This document shows, in pieces, positions 8,831 through 20,610 of a stretch of 64,000 nucleotides of DNA (its first letter is position 1; each line of letters opens with the position of its first letter). A model generated the notes under the pieces. It did no database searches. It was not told where the DNA came from and saw nothing but the letters and a program-made list of their open reading frames with translations. The position numbers and the translations under genes were made by a program. The stretch spans positions 12,034,432 through 12,098,431 of the forward strand of contig NC_073307.1 of NCBI RefSeq assembly GCF_027595985.1. The letters run 5' to 3'. The stretch is from Sorex araneus (lineage: Eukaryota > Chordata > Mammalia > Eulipotyphla > Soricidae).

Positions 8831-10751
8831 CGTTCTCCCCGCGCCGGGTGGGCAAGGGGGCGTTGGCAGCAACCTGTGGAGGGCTGTGGGAGCTCTGGCT
8901 GAGCGCTTCCAGCAACATGGGCTGGCGTTGGGTGCTGAGGCTGAAGTTTTCTAGGATGTGAACTTTTCCTTTTTTTCAAGGAATGTCTCAAAGTAACAGA
9001 TAGAGCGTGTATGTAATTAACCAGCAGTTGATGGGCCGTGGGGACTGCAGGGTAGTTGGGGGCGGGGTGGGGGTGAAAGAGGGGGTGCCAGTTTATCCAG
9101 CAAGAAAAGCCTCCTTAAATCAGCCTTTCTGTGGGGAGTTTCTTCTAGGCCATACTGGGATTTGCAGCTGAGCTCCTGTGGCTTGGAGAAGTGCTCTTCT
9201 AGCCCAGCCAATCGGCTCGGGTCTTTGGGGGTGAGGGACAAAGTGTCCTGGTGACACTTAGGCAGCTTTCACGCAAAGGTCAGTTTAGGGCAGTACTTTT
9301 ACAAGTATTGTGATGTCTTCAAGTCTGTTTGAAACGGTAAATAAAGGGCAAGTACTTTTGGATTCACCAGCTTATTAGCTCAAAAGGAAGTTTAAAGATA
9401 CTAAAAACGTGTTCTAAGTAACTTAGAGATAACTATGAAAACATCTGATAACCATTTTGAATGTTTTTATAGCCGTTAAATCGCTTGTTTCTTAGCTTTA
9501 CATGCTTACCAAACTTGCTTGAGGGATCTGATATGATCTATTTGAGGTTAAGTTAAAATAAATTTTAAAGTGCATGAAAATAAAGTAGACCTTTTGTACT
9601 AGATTGTGATATTAACTGAAGGATCCCATTTGATTAATTTTATATTTCCATAAAAATACATGCCTATCTTTATGAAATACACAGATCACTGATTTCTGTA
9701 GTTTTTTATTTCCCTTTGACATTTCTCTTTATAAATATACACTGGTGAAGAAAGAAGTTTCTTTGAAATTTTCTGCTCCCAGAAAGACATCAGAAAGTCC
9801 TTTCATAATATGATGGTAGAATCCTGCCACCTAGTGAAAATTTCAAACACTAAAGTGAAACATAAAATGGAGAGGGATGAAAAGCACAGTTTTTAGCACT
9901 GGAAAGTTTCTCAGCGATCGTTAGGTCAGCTCACTAATTTTAGATAAGGAAAGAGCCCTTAGAGGGTAAGTAATTTCCTGAGTCATGGATTTCAAACTGG
10001 GAAGAAAGGATCGAGATGCAGAAAGGTGGTTTCATAGCATTTCTTCAGGAATGAGAGGCAACCAGTGTCACATAGACTATTAATGCCTAATTTGGTATAT
10101 GTAGAATTCATGAAGCAGATTTATCATGGACCTAGAATAGCAGTTAGTTTGTTCTGGTTTACTGAGATTCCAGTTTTGGTCTTACTTGCAGTAGGGCTGG
10201 AGACAGTTATCCCACCCTTCCTTACTCATGGGTGTGAGGTTTGTGTGTACTTGAGGACAAAGAGGAAAGACATATTTTGAGTAGGATGCAAGAAAATGAG
10301 GAAACTGAATTCTATGCAAGTGAGGCTCTAAGTTTCTAGTTTTTATAATCCTACTAGTATGCAATTTAAGAGTCACTTGACTACCAGTTAATTCATGGAG
10401 ACAAGTGGTTAGAAGCTGTTATTCCCTGGTGTCCCATTTGTAGTCAAATCACAAGAAGACAGTGGGTAGTGATTTTCCCTTGAGTTCTTGTGCTTATTTC
10501 AAAGTGAACAACCTTGGTGATTCTTACCAAAGCAAATTGTTGGTAAAGGATGATTCATGGGTATGTCTCTACTTATGGTATCTCTGTGGCCAAAATTTAG
10601 AGAGACTGTTAGTCTGTGTGAGAGCCAGAAATTCAATCATACTCTCCCTAAATCTTCCTTATTAAAACACTCAGGCATACATTGTAGTTTGTTTAAAAAT
10701 TCTGCATATTTGCTTTAATTTAAGAAATATCATTATGGAAGCATCTGGATT
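8831..10751. other. Intronic unique sequence
   Basis: GC content falls away from the promoter to AT-rich intron. No repeat or exon is recognised. Confidence 0.5.
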
Positions 10752-10859
10752 CTGGTGTGTGTGTGTGTGTGTGTGTATGATGGGGGGTGGAGAAGGAGAG
10801 AGGGAGAGGAGGAAGAGGGAGAGAGAAATGAGGATGGAGACTCTTAGGTTTTATAGTCC

Positions 10860-10900
<41 letters not shown>
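10752..10900. repeat. Two (TG)n tracts flanking a GA-rich stretch
   Basis: TG runs at about 10755-10776 and 10862-10896, with AGGGAGAGGAGGAAGAGGGA-type purine sequence between. Compound simple repeat, probably polymorphic. Confidence 0.95.
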
Positions 10901-11095
10901 TTATCTATTAAAGGTGACTGGAGAACCTTCTAAAGAAGTTATGATTTTAAATCACTAGGGCAATGCCACTTTTGCTGCTCTATTTTTTTCAAATTTCTAT
11001 TTAAATTTATTATACTTAATTTCTCTTATTAGAATTATTTGTTCCAGAGAAAACCCAGAACAAAGTACTGTTTACCATGTTTCATTTTTGTCCAT

Positions 11096-11240
11096 TTTAT
11101 TTGGGGGCCACACTCTGCTCAGCACTTGCTCCTTACACGGAAGGGGTTCTGGGGACTATATGTGGTGTCAGGGTGGAGCTCAGGGTAACCTCGTTCAAGG
11201 CAAACCCCCCTACCCACTGTGCTTTCTGTGTTATCTGGGC
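11096..11240 (-). mobile_element. Old class A SINE
   Basis: Diverged antisense copy: TTTGGGGGCCACACTCTGC, CTGGGGACTATATGTGG, CTACCCACTGTGC. The tail and head ends are blurred. Confidence 0.6.
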
Positions 11241-12317
11241 CATGGCCTCATGGGGAATTGGGTGGGTTTGTTTTTTTGCCATTTAAAACATTATCTCAAT
11301 TCTACTATTTGTGTATTTGAATTCAAAGTGAAGTGAGTGTTGCTAGAGCATCGAAAGACAGTGACAGCTTATTAGCACCAGATGACTTGCAGCTAGTAGG
11401 ACGTGGAGGACAGTTTGGAAAGGGGATATTTTCTTGCCAAGAATTGATTTAAGAAACAAAGGAAAAAATATACTTCCAAAGAAAAGAAAAATTCCGACTG
11501 TGCCTGAATCATGAGAAATGTTACAAAACTGTTCTATAGGTAACACATTTTGGCTTATAAAATATTCAGTATTTAGATTTTCATCAATACAATATCAAAT
11601 GGAAATCTAACAAGCTGAAATACCAAAATAAAAATCAATTTAATATTTAAAATGTTAAGAAATTGAATAACTTTATACTTCCCAATAAATGTCCTTCTAG
11701 GGACATGCTGGTCACTTCTGAGAGATGTACAGATATTTTTAGCTTAGCATTTGGCTAGCTGACTGAATTGTAGGTAAACTCCAGTTTTAAAGATCACTGA
11801 CAGAAATACCCATAATCAAACTTCATTGACATTGACAATCAAGGCTATAACATTTTTTGTTTTCAAGAATAATTTGAATTTTAAAAGGCCATTCTAATTA
11901 GTAACAGCCTGGTTTTAAGTGTTTTATCTTTTAACTTATGCCCTGAATATATTCTATAAAATCAGAAGCAAACATTTCTAAGAAGATCATGGAGCAATTT
12001 CTGCAAATTCTATTTTAAAGAGAATATTCATGAGAAACAAATTTATCCAGAGGTTATTACAACATAAAGACCATTGTGTGTAGATTCCTTGTAAAAAGTA
12101 CATCAGCACTTTTTACACAGTTCTCTTTGGGAACATCTACATGGCTATGCTCTGGACATGCTCTTGGCAAATCACTTTGGAAAATCTTAATCTAAAATGA
12201 AGAGAAGTTTTGTCTTGCAAATAAATTGTGCCCAATATGAACAATTCAGATATAACTACATTTGAAAGTAATGAACAAAGAAATGTTCAGACCATTTATT
12301 TAAAATTAAAAAATTAT
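11241..12317. other. Intronic unique AT-rich sequence
   Basis: No gene, RNA or repeat recognised. Confidence 0.5.
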
Positions 12318-12480
12318 TTTAGGCATTGTGATTTACAATTCAGTTAATGTAGGTTTTCCTGCATAACACGTGAAACATAGCACATAACATATGTACCACA
12401 CCCTTCACTAGTCTGCTTTCATCCACCATTGTCCCAGTATTCTCTGCCCCCTCTCCTAGGGCCTCTCCTCCCCTCCCTTT
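12318..12480 (-). mobile_element. Diverged L1 3' end
   Basis: Matches the antisense L1 3'-UTR pattern of this genome in degraded form: TTTACAATTCAG, then ACACCCTTCACTAG and CCACCATTGTCCCAGTATTC. The same sequence is clearer in the L1 copy at 16103-16889. Confidence 0.55.
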
Positions 12481-13316
12481 TCGGTGGTAGGCTTCCTACT
12501 AAAGCAAACCATTTATTCTTTATACATTTCAGTGTTTAGAAATCCAAACCCTTGTCACAACTTTCTTCTAGTTGGTGTCTGGTTTTTTTGCCAATGCCGT
12601 TGTTGCTTCACCTAGTTCTTGTGTGAACAGTATAGAACTTGTAGAGTGTGAAATATTGTGAAGAGTGTGAAACAATAAAACTGAAGAAGGCACAAGGAGG
12701 TAGGGAGACTGTGAGAGGGAGAGAATGAATGAATAGGAACTTGCACACTTGGTAAGATGGAGATCCTTACAGTTCCCGTGGACAAGCAGCTATTGCTGAA
12801 TGACTTGAGTCATCTTGCCAGTAACCTAATCAAAAAGACTAACCCCAGCCATACACGGGAAGGGGCAAACCAACATCTTGAAAAGCTACTGGGGGGTTGG
12901 AAGGAATCCTGCCCTGTTGGGCAGAGTACGGTGCTTTGGGAAAGCCCTCCAAGGTTCTAGACAAGTGCCCTAGTGTTTGGACCCACCTGCAGGGAGGACA
13001 GTGATAACATTCACCAAACCATACCTGACTTAGAGGAAAGCTGACTAAGAGAAATGACTTTATCCAGTAATACATAAATATATCTACTCTACCCTTCATG
13101 CTCCTATTTTCTTTCCTGCCTCAAGCTAGCTGGAGCTAAAGGGAGGTGAGTAAAGATCAGGCAACATCCCGCTTCCCTGGCCACAACTGGGAGACTTGAG
13201 CTGGCCCTTGGTTTTAGGGAGAAAACTGGGAATTAAATCTTAGATTGAAACATAATAGAACTAGAAGGTTTCAGTAGTCAGAATCTACTAGAAATGCATG
13301 GGAATTTACCAAATTA
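12481..13316. other. Intronic unique sequence
   Basis: No repeat or exon recognised. Confidence 0.5.
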
Positions 13317-13333
13317 TTGTTAAAAGAAGATTT

Positions 13334-14237
13334 TTAAAAATTTTCTTATTTTATAAGGTAGTTCACAATATTTGATTACGTTTGATATTCAAACACCAAT
13401 CCCATCACCATTACACCTTTCCACCACCATATTTGGGATGTTTCCATCCTAAGCTCCAAGTCCTGTCCCAAAGCACAACCAAAATAATATATTTTGTATT
13501 GTTTGTTATGAAAACCACTGAAAATGCTACAAAAAAAGTATCCATAGAGGAAATAGTGTGAAGATTGTTCTATTTTGAAAGGGGCCAATAAGACATTCTT
13601 TAGGATATCACTAACATGTTATTATAGGTTGAGTGATGTGAACTTTCATATATATCTGAAATATGTATATATGCATATATAAATATATTTCCAGGGGCCG
13701 GAGAGATAGCACAGCGGGTAGGGCGTTTGCCTTGCACGCGGCCGACCCGGGTTCGATCCCCGGCATCCCATATGGTCCCCCAAGCACTGCCAGGAGTAAT
13801 TCCTGAGTGCAAAGCCAGGAGTAACCCCTGAGCATTGCTGGGTGTGACCCAAAAAGCAAAAAAATATATATATATTTCCATCTATGATTGGTTGCCTACT
13901 ATCTGAACGCCATCAAATGTGGTGTGGTACTCTTGGAGAATAGGTAGGGAGTGTCTTATGATATGTTGCATGGCCACGAATGCAGCCTTGTGATCCAGGA
14001 ACTCATGTGTGAGGCTTGGCCCAAGCATGTGGGGAGTGGCCTTGAGCATGGCGGTGGTTGGGTTGTGGAGGTTTTCGGCTACTGGGGCTGGGTCCCTTGG
14101 GGTGGGGAGGGCTCTCACCCACCTCCTCTAGGGCGCCCTGAGTGAAAACAGCCTGGTTCGGGGTCCGGTGGCATGGCTATGGAGGGTGTCATGTTGCTCC
14201 CTTCCTGTGCGATCTGGATGGTGGCCAATGACGGGAT
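13334..14237 (-). mobile_element. Retroposon with GC-rich 5' module and A-rich 3' end, 17-bp target-site duplication
   Basis: TTGTTAAAAGAAGATTT flanks it perfectly at 13317-13333 and 14238-14254, so the whole stretch inserted as one unit on the minus strand. Its 3' end is AT-rich and L1-like (antisense CACCAATCCCATCACC, CTTTCCACCACC). Its 5' half is GC-rich and related to the repeat at 44230-44801. A class A SINE later inserted in it. I cannot name the family. It may be an L1-lineage 3' end or a non-autonomous element mobilised by L1. Confidence 0.7.
13694..13867 (+). mobile_element. Class A SINE, near consensus, nested
   Basis: Intact A-box region (TAGCACAGCGGG) and B-box (GGGTTCGATCC), full body, and the GTGTGACCCAAAAAGCAAAA end. 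The flanks repeat ATATATTTCCA on both sides. A young insertion into the retroposon around it. Confidence 0.95.
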
Positions 14238-14254
14238 TTGTTAAAAGAAGATTT

Positions 14255-14721
14255 AACTTGATAGTTATAATAGTTGAAAGCAGGTATTGGAAAAAGGACC
14301 TTTGTATTCTGAGTAAATTATTGAGTGAATTGTTATTGCTCAACAAATCAGTTATATTTATTGAAATAGGGCTATATTGTCAATAGCATGTATTTGATGT
14401 ATGTTAGTCTTAAAAATACTGACCAGCACACTTGATTCCACTGTTGGTCATGCTAAAGCAGTTGTTTCTATGTAGAATGAGGGTAAATGTGTCTTTGGGC
14501 TTTATAAATTTAAGTCACTCCATTTTCTCTCCTTTTTATTAGAATTAGATCAATGCCTTTGCTAGCCTGGATGTGTTTTTCTGTAAAGCAGGTGAATATT
14601 TCCCATTAGTTTAGGGTGGGCTCTGGCCTGTCACTATCAGAGCGTAGAGGTGTTGGGTTTGAAGTTCTGTTACTGAGTATTAAACTAAGGTAATTGAAAT
14701 AGAGTTTTAAAAATAATCTTA
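14255..14721. other. Intronic unique sequence
   Basis: Nothing recognised. Confidence 0.5.
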
Positions 14722-14878
14722 GCTGTGATCAACCCTCATAGGGCCCAGGGGCCACCCGGATAATAATGAGCAGTGCTTGAGTGAGACATGTGGACATACA
14801 GTGCTACAGTTCAAACCCAGTGTCTTGCACATGCAGCACATATTAACTAACTTAAGCTACATCCTTGAACCCAATGGT
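14722..14878 (-). mobile_element. Old class A SINE
   Basis: Degenerate antisense copy: GAGCAGTGCTTGAGTGAGA, CAGTTCAAACCCAGTG, TTGCACATGCAGCA, ACATCCTTGAACCC. Recognition rests mainly on the B-box and head. Confidence 0.5.
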
Positions 14879-15197
14879 TTTTGTTTTTTAAGAGTCATTA
14901 AGTCCAAAAGTCAGTTTATAACATTGTGATATATACGGTGAACCTAACTGAATAATACTTGCATATTTTTCGTGCTAACAGTTTTAGGTGGCAGATTCAC
15001 TACCAAACTAATTTAACCTTCCTCTGTCAATGTGATCAAAATATAAACTAATTTCTATGTTTAGCTAAAAACATATTATATGCAAGTGTGATAACATGGG
15101 TTATCTATCTCACTTGGTGTCAGTTGGGTTTTCAGAGTTTTATTACTCTGTTTTCAGATTAAAAACCTAATTCTGAAAATAATTTAAAATATATTTA

Positions 15198-15363
15198 GGG
15201 GCTTGAGTGTTAGCACAGCGGGTAGGGCATTTGCCTTGCATGTGGTTGACCCGAGTTCGATTCCCAGCATCCCATATGGTCCCCTGAGCACCTCCAGGAG
15301 TAATTTTTGAGTGTAGTCAGGAGTAACCCCTGTGCATCACTGGGTGTGACCCAAAAAGCAATA
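15198..15363 (+). mobile_element. Class A SINE
   Basis: Nearly full length with good A- and B-boxes (GAGTTCGATTCCC) and a GTGTGACCCAAAAAGCA end. AAATATATTT-like sequence flanks both ends as an approximate target-site duplication. Confidence 0.92.
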
Positions 15364-16083
15364 TACATATATATAAATATATTTTATAGCAAAAGTCAAA
15401 TATAATTCTTTCCCTCTGGTAGGAGCATCGCCTACTCTGCTTCAGCCTGGCTACTGAGAACTGTTCTCACTGAGCAATGCTGGAAATTACCCTGACTCCA
15501 ATGCAGACATTTTATGAAATGAAATCTTACCATACTTAAGATGCATCCTTAAAAACAATAAAAACAAACTTTTTTCTTTAATGGGACTTAGAAAGAGAGT
15601 TACAGAAAAAGTACTTCTAGACCCAAGTACAATGGTAGGCTGGAGGGGAAAGAGAGCCATTTTACTTATAAACCAGCCTAAAGAGTATGGATTTGGTAAA
15701 GTTGACTGTATCTGTTCTCACAGATTTGCAATGAAACAAAATACCATGAGAATTGTGTAAAAGGGAGAAGAATTCCTCCATTAGCTTCGTTAAACAATCG
15801 GAAAGAGTAAACAAGTTTATGAAGTTAAAAGCTTTGAGAAACAAAATCACATTTGCTTTTTGGGGAACATTTCATTATTCGACCACTTCAGTGAAAACAT
15901 ATTTGTAGTACTAAATTAACATTGGCACTTTATTTTTCTGAGTTATCAACCTTACTTTTGTTGATATTAAAAATCAGAAATGACCAGATTCTCAACAAAC
16001 TGTGTCTTCTTCAAAGTTTATGTGCAATCTTTGGCATGTGGCAAGTCATTGGAGATAATAGATCGAGTTTGGTATTATGAAGG
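15364..16083. other. Intronic unique sequence
   Basis: AT-rich, nothing recognised. Confidence 0.5.
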
Positions 16084-16102
16084 TCTGGTTGTAATTTTTC
16101 TT

Positions 16103-16889
16103 TTTCCTTCTTTTTTTTTAAATTAGTGAATCACTGTGAGTACAGTTACAGGCTTATAAACTTCCATGCTTGCATTTCAGTCATACAATCGTCTGAGTAT
16201 CCATCCCTCCACCAGTGCCCATTTTCCACCACCAATGGTCCCAGTATCCCTAACACCATCCCCAGCTCGTCCCCCCGCCCTCCATCCCACCTCTGTGGCA
16301 GGGCATTCCCTTTTGCTCTCTCTCTCCTTTTGGGTATTGTGGTTTGCAATAGAGATGTTAAGTTGCATCATGTTCGGTCTATAGTCTGCTTTCAGGGTGT
16401 GTCTCCCATCCTCCTAGCACCATTTACTTGGTGATCCCTTCTCTAACTGAACTGCCTTTTCTCCCAGTATGTGATGTCGGCTTCTAAGCTGTGGAGTAAT
16501 CATCCCAGTACTTATCTTTAATAATCTTGGGTGTTAGTCTCCCATTCTGTTACTTTATATTCCACAAATAAGTGCAATCTTTCTATGTTCTATGTTCTAT
16601 GTTCGGTCCCTCTCTTTCTGACTCATTTCACTTAACATGTGACTTTCTGTGTTGATCCATCTATATGCAAACTTCATGACTTCATCTTTTCTAACAGCTG
16701 CATAGTATTCTATTGTGTAGATGTACCAAAGTTTCTTTTGCCAGTTATCTGTTCTCGGGCACTCAGTTTTTTTTTTCCCAGATTCTGGCTATTGTAAACA
16801 GTGCTACAATGAACACACAAGTGCAGATGTCATTTCTATTATACTTTTTTGCATCTCTGGGATATTTTCCCAGAAGTGGTATTGCGGGA
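16103..16889 (-). mobile_element. 5'-truncated L1, 3' end of ORF2 plus 3' UTR, 19-bp target-site duplication
   Basis: TCTGGTTGTAATTTTTCTT flanks it perfectly at 16084-16102 and 16890-16908. Read on the minus strand it carries the end of L1 ORF2 (antisense ACAATAGAATACTATGCAGC and AGTGAAATGAGTCAGAAAGA), a long 3' UTR and a short A-tail. Only the last 787 bp inserted. A CTATGTT-type tandem occurs inside. The copy is the best in the window for defining this lineage's 3' end. Confidence 0.92.
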
Positions 16890-16908
16890 TCTGGTTGTAA
16901 TTTTTCTT

Positions 16909-18084
16909 AACTAACATATAAGTCTGGTTTGTTAAGATAAACATATTGAAGATGTGATAGAGATAACATCTGAAATATCATACATGAAAGAGTATCTCTT
17001 TATTATGAAATCAGTAATTGTTTTCCTGCCCACTGGTCATCAGTTTTGACAGTTCTAATCCCCATGACTTTTTCTTCACATTTATTTGAAAACAATGATA
17101 ATGAAGTGGACGAATTTTCCTGAACAGACTATGATTTTTCTTTTGGCAGTAGTTCTTCCTTTTGCCCTTTTTCTTTCATTTAATTGACCAAAAATTACCT
17201 GACTTAAATATAGCCTTTTTAAAATACATTTTCCCTAAGAAATGCATTATTACAGTCATTGTGTGTTATTTCCCCCAAACATCTTATTGCTTCTAGCAGT
17301 ACTTTTAGAGATGTTTTTATTTAAGAAACTCAAACGATTTCCTTTTAAATGTGGTAAAAGAACCCTATGAGGTCATCCTTGTGAAGTAGCCTCATTATAG
17401 AAGTGACTCCCTAGGTCACAAGGGTAGTTAAGGACAGACCTGGCAGGAATACCTATGGATCTTGGTCCCAGGCTGGTGTTCTGAGCTCCTCCATACCACA
17501 CTATTGGGTGCAGTGTTTTTGAACAGCCAGTTGAGAGGGAAAGAAGGACCTGACCACATCTGTGGTTCCATAAACCATTGATTTTCAGTGCGTTTTCGCT
17601 TGAGTAAATTAGCATGGAGTCATTTTCTTTGAAATGTCCATGTCAAGAACAAATAATTTAAGAAATTAAATGGAGATGAAAAGCTTTCATAATTTTGACT
17701 TCTGAAGAAAATGTTTTCTTTGATAGTCTTCTTAGAGGCTTTCTTATGTCACCTTAACAAAGGTATAACAGGCTATTTTTGAAGCCTACGTTTCTAAGAG
17801 TAGGACCATTTTGGAGAGTTTTATAGTATGTTGGGGACATGTGAAATGGGAGTAAGTGCCCATGTTTTGGTGATAACTGGCTCCTTCTCCCACCTCACTG
17901 CCCTTGCTCCTTGCTGCTCACTATTTGTCTCTCAGATAAATGTTTTGACCTTTAGCTGCTTTTTGCCTTGGGCTTCACGATTCTCAGATTCTTGCTTATG
18001 GAAGCTGCCAGAGAAAATTTTGTTTAAAAAAATTACTTCTTATATCACTGAGTAAAATACTTCAAAGTCTTGCCATTATAAGCA
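16909..18084. other. Intronic unique sequence
   Basis: AT-rich, nothing recognised. Confidence 0.5.
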
Positions 18085-18253
18085 ACACTCCCCACCCCCG
18101 TGGTTCTCAGGGCTTACTCCTGGCTCTGTGCTCAGGGACCATCACTCTGAGTAGGGCTCGGGGCCATATGGGGTCCTGGGGAGCAAAGGATCAAACCTGG
18201 GTTGGCTGTATACAAGATAAGCACCCTACCTTCTGTAATATGTATTCAGCTCC
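18085..18253 (-). mobile_element. Class A SINE, moderately diverged
   Basis: Antisense body and head: GTTCTCAGGGCTTACTCCTG, GGGGCCATATGGGGTCC, ATCAAACCTGGGTTGGC. It carries an extra segment between body blocks. Confidence 0.75.
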
Positions 18254-18397
18254 ATTATTTAGGCTCCTAAGTTTTAAAACTTGAAAACATTTTACTTTAC
18301 TGATGGACCCTAAAAAGTCTTTACTCGCACTAGTCAGAGGTAAGAACATGAGATCGTCGAACTTAATGGTTTTGAAAATCTTGGTGTGGTCCCCACG

Positions 18398-18493
18398 TGG
18401 TCCCCATGTGGACCCATGGTGGCAGAGATTCAGGAAATTTTTATCAGTTTCATAGCTGAATCTAAAGACTTTCATGGGGCCACATGGGGACCA
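18398..18493. repeat. Inverted repeat with perfect 14-bp arms
   Basis: TGGTCCCCATGTGG (18398-18411) pairs with CCACATGGGGACCA (18480-18493) across a 68-bp loop. Further near-copies of the arm (TGGTCCCCACG) lie just upstream. It is not one of the SINE families. The element type is unknown. Confidence 0.7.
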
Positions 18494-20437
18494 GGCCATC
18501 TTAAACTTGTTCCACTCACAACCCCTTTTTATATGAGAATTTTTTACATGAATCCAGGTACATAGGTCCATAAATAAGACATCTACTTATAATAAATCAT
18601 AAGTAAATTTATTTTAATATTTCAAAGTTATGAAGTTTCAGAAGCTAGGTGATGGTACATAATAAAGGGAAAATTCCTCCTTGACAACAGTGGATAGCTA
18701 TGCATGCTCAGATAATTTTGAACATTTTTAATCTTTTGCCTTCCTTTAATATATGACCAGTCAGTAGTGTGGCTGATGAATGTTCTATGACAGAGAAGGA
18801 GTTTCTCTGTCATATTCTATTATCTTGAAATATGTTAAATGCATCACTTTATTTTAGGAATTTTTTAAAACTTGTGTAATTTTGTGAAGGTTGGAACTGG
18901 GTATTATGGACATTTCCTGAATAAAGCACTATAAAACATAATCTGCTGGTAGAAGCGTTGAGCATTTATGGAGTTTCTTTGATCATGCCATATTTGATAG
19001 TATGCTATTAGGTGAGGTCATCTGAAGTGCTCTCTGAGAGATGTAACTCCAGTTCATGGAGCAGATTGGAATCAGAATACCCATGTCCGTCTATATTCTC
19101 AGGTAGAGTAAGCATTGACACATGTTGTCTTCTTATTTCTTAGATTAAAGTAAATTTCTATGGAAGTTCCAGTTTTCTTGACAAAGACGTGGAAGAAACC
19201 TTCCGGGTACATGTTACTAAAAGTACCAGAGCCCTAGAGTTAGTATGTGCTTGGTACTGGATCCAAGGAGCCCTAAAGATGCCTAAAAATGAAACTGGCA
19301 CATATTCCATGGGAATTTCTAGAAGTCAAGTATTTCACAGTGATAACAATGAAAAACTCTCCTGGGAGTCTTGACTATGTAGTTACTTTCCCATTGTTAA
19401 ATGATTGACATGCTGGTCTTAGGGAGAACAACTTGGAATTGCCGCCTTCCCTTTCCTTCACCCATTTTCCGTTTGTAATGTAGAGCAGCCTGCTTACTCA
19501 CCAGTCTCTAGGATCCTTTTTTGTAATCTGTTTTTTAAATATTTGATTATATTTATTTTATTATAAATCTTATTTATAATAACGAATAGTCTGTGTCTAT
19601 GCAGAGGTTTGCTTAAAAGTTATAGTAGTCTGTCTTTCTCTGAGTTTTGTTATCTCAGGAAAGAATGACAGTGAGAATTGGATACATAGAATTGGATACA
19701 TAGAATTGGATACAAGAATTAGTTTTGATTTTGACCTTGGTGTCAACCTGAGGACAGAGAAGGGTCCTATCATATTTACTAGTATGTCTTAATTTTAATT
19801 CACATTAAATGAAGAAATAATTTTCATATTGTTTAGAAATTGACCCATTAAAAAAATAATAACATTTTAGATTCTGGCTACCACGTACTGTATAGTTTTA
19901 AACAGTTTTTCTGAGCCTTCTTTCCCTCATCTGTAAAATGTGGTACTAGGTTACAAAAGTGCTATTTTTAAACGTCAAAAATGTCATCAGCTTTATAGGT
20001 GAGGAATGGGAGACCCAAAGAACATTTAATATTTTATGATACTTTATAAGGATTGTGCATCAAGATTCTACTTGGCACACAGTAATCATACAGTAAAGGG
20101 GGTCTGTCATTATTGTTTTTCTAATGTGAGGTGAAACTAACTATCCTTTGAACAATTTTATTTTCTTCATATTTAAAAACAGCAGTAATTCAAGTTTTTG
20201 TACTCCACATGGAGGTCAAGCACACAAAAGCCAAATGAGTGGCTTTGAATGTTTCTTTCAGCCTGAGCAAATTTTAATTTTTGACAATGCAACATTTCAA
20301 AAAATGTTAACAGTATCAGTTACTAACCAGGACTTCTTTGTAATGCAGTTTAATTAGTTTAAGGCAATGGATTTCTATATTTTATATATTATAAGGCTAA
20401 ATAAAGATAAATTATTGTTCCAGTTAAAAATACTACA
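18494..20437. other. Intronic unique sequence
   Basis: AT-rich. It contains one short tandem repeat and no recognised gene or mobile element. Confidence 0.5.
19675..19714. repeat. 14-bp tandem repeat, nearly three units
   Basis: GAATTGGATACATA occurs twice in full, followed by a 12-base third unit. Unit sequences are identical, so the array is recent or homogenised. Confidence 0.95.
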
Positions 20438-20610
20438 GGTTAGGTTCTAGAGCACATGCTTCTCATGCAGAGGCCTGGGTTCTATTCTAGAGCTTTGCCA
20501 GTCCCCCGACCACCTCTGGGGAGTGTACCCCGACCACCTCTGGGAGTGACCCGTGAGCACTTAACTGGGAGTAGTCTCCCTCAGCATCACTGTTGTGGTC
20601 CAAAAAAATA
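20438..20610 (+). mobile_element. Old class A SINE with internal duplication
   Basis: Head and body recognisable (AGAGCACATGCTTCTCATGC, GGGTTCTATTCTAGAGC, GGGAGTGACCCGTGAGCACT). A 22-bp block beginning CCCGACCACCTCTGGG is duplicated in tandem. Confidence 0.65.

Noticed and set aside
8314..8961. Long + strand frame of about 215 codons across the promoter and exon 1
   Set aside because: It runs in a different frame from the SYNPO2 ATG, is rich in Ala/Arg/Gly from CpG-island composition, and passes through the splice donor and a microsatellite.
8340..8991. Minus-strand frames opposite SYNPO2 exon 1
   Set aside because: Proline/serine-rich shadows of the GC-rich sequence and of the (GGGA)n tract, with no recognisable domain.
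18191..18571. 126-codon minus-strand frame
   Set aside because: One end is SINE sequence and the rest surrounds the inverted repeat. I see no domain; probably chance.
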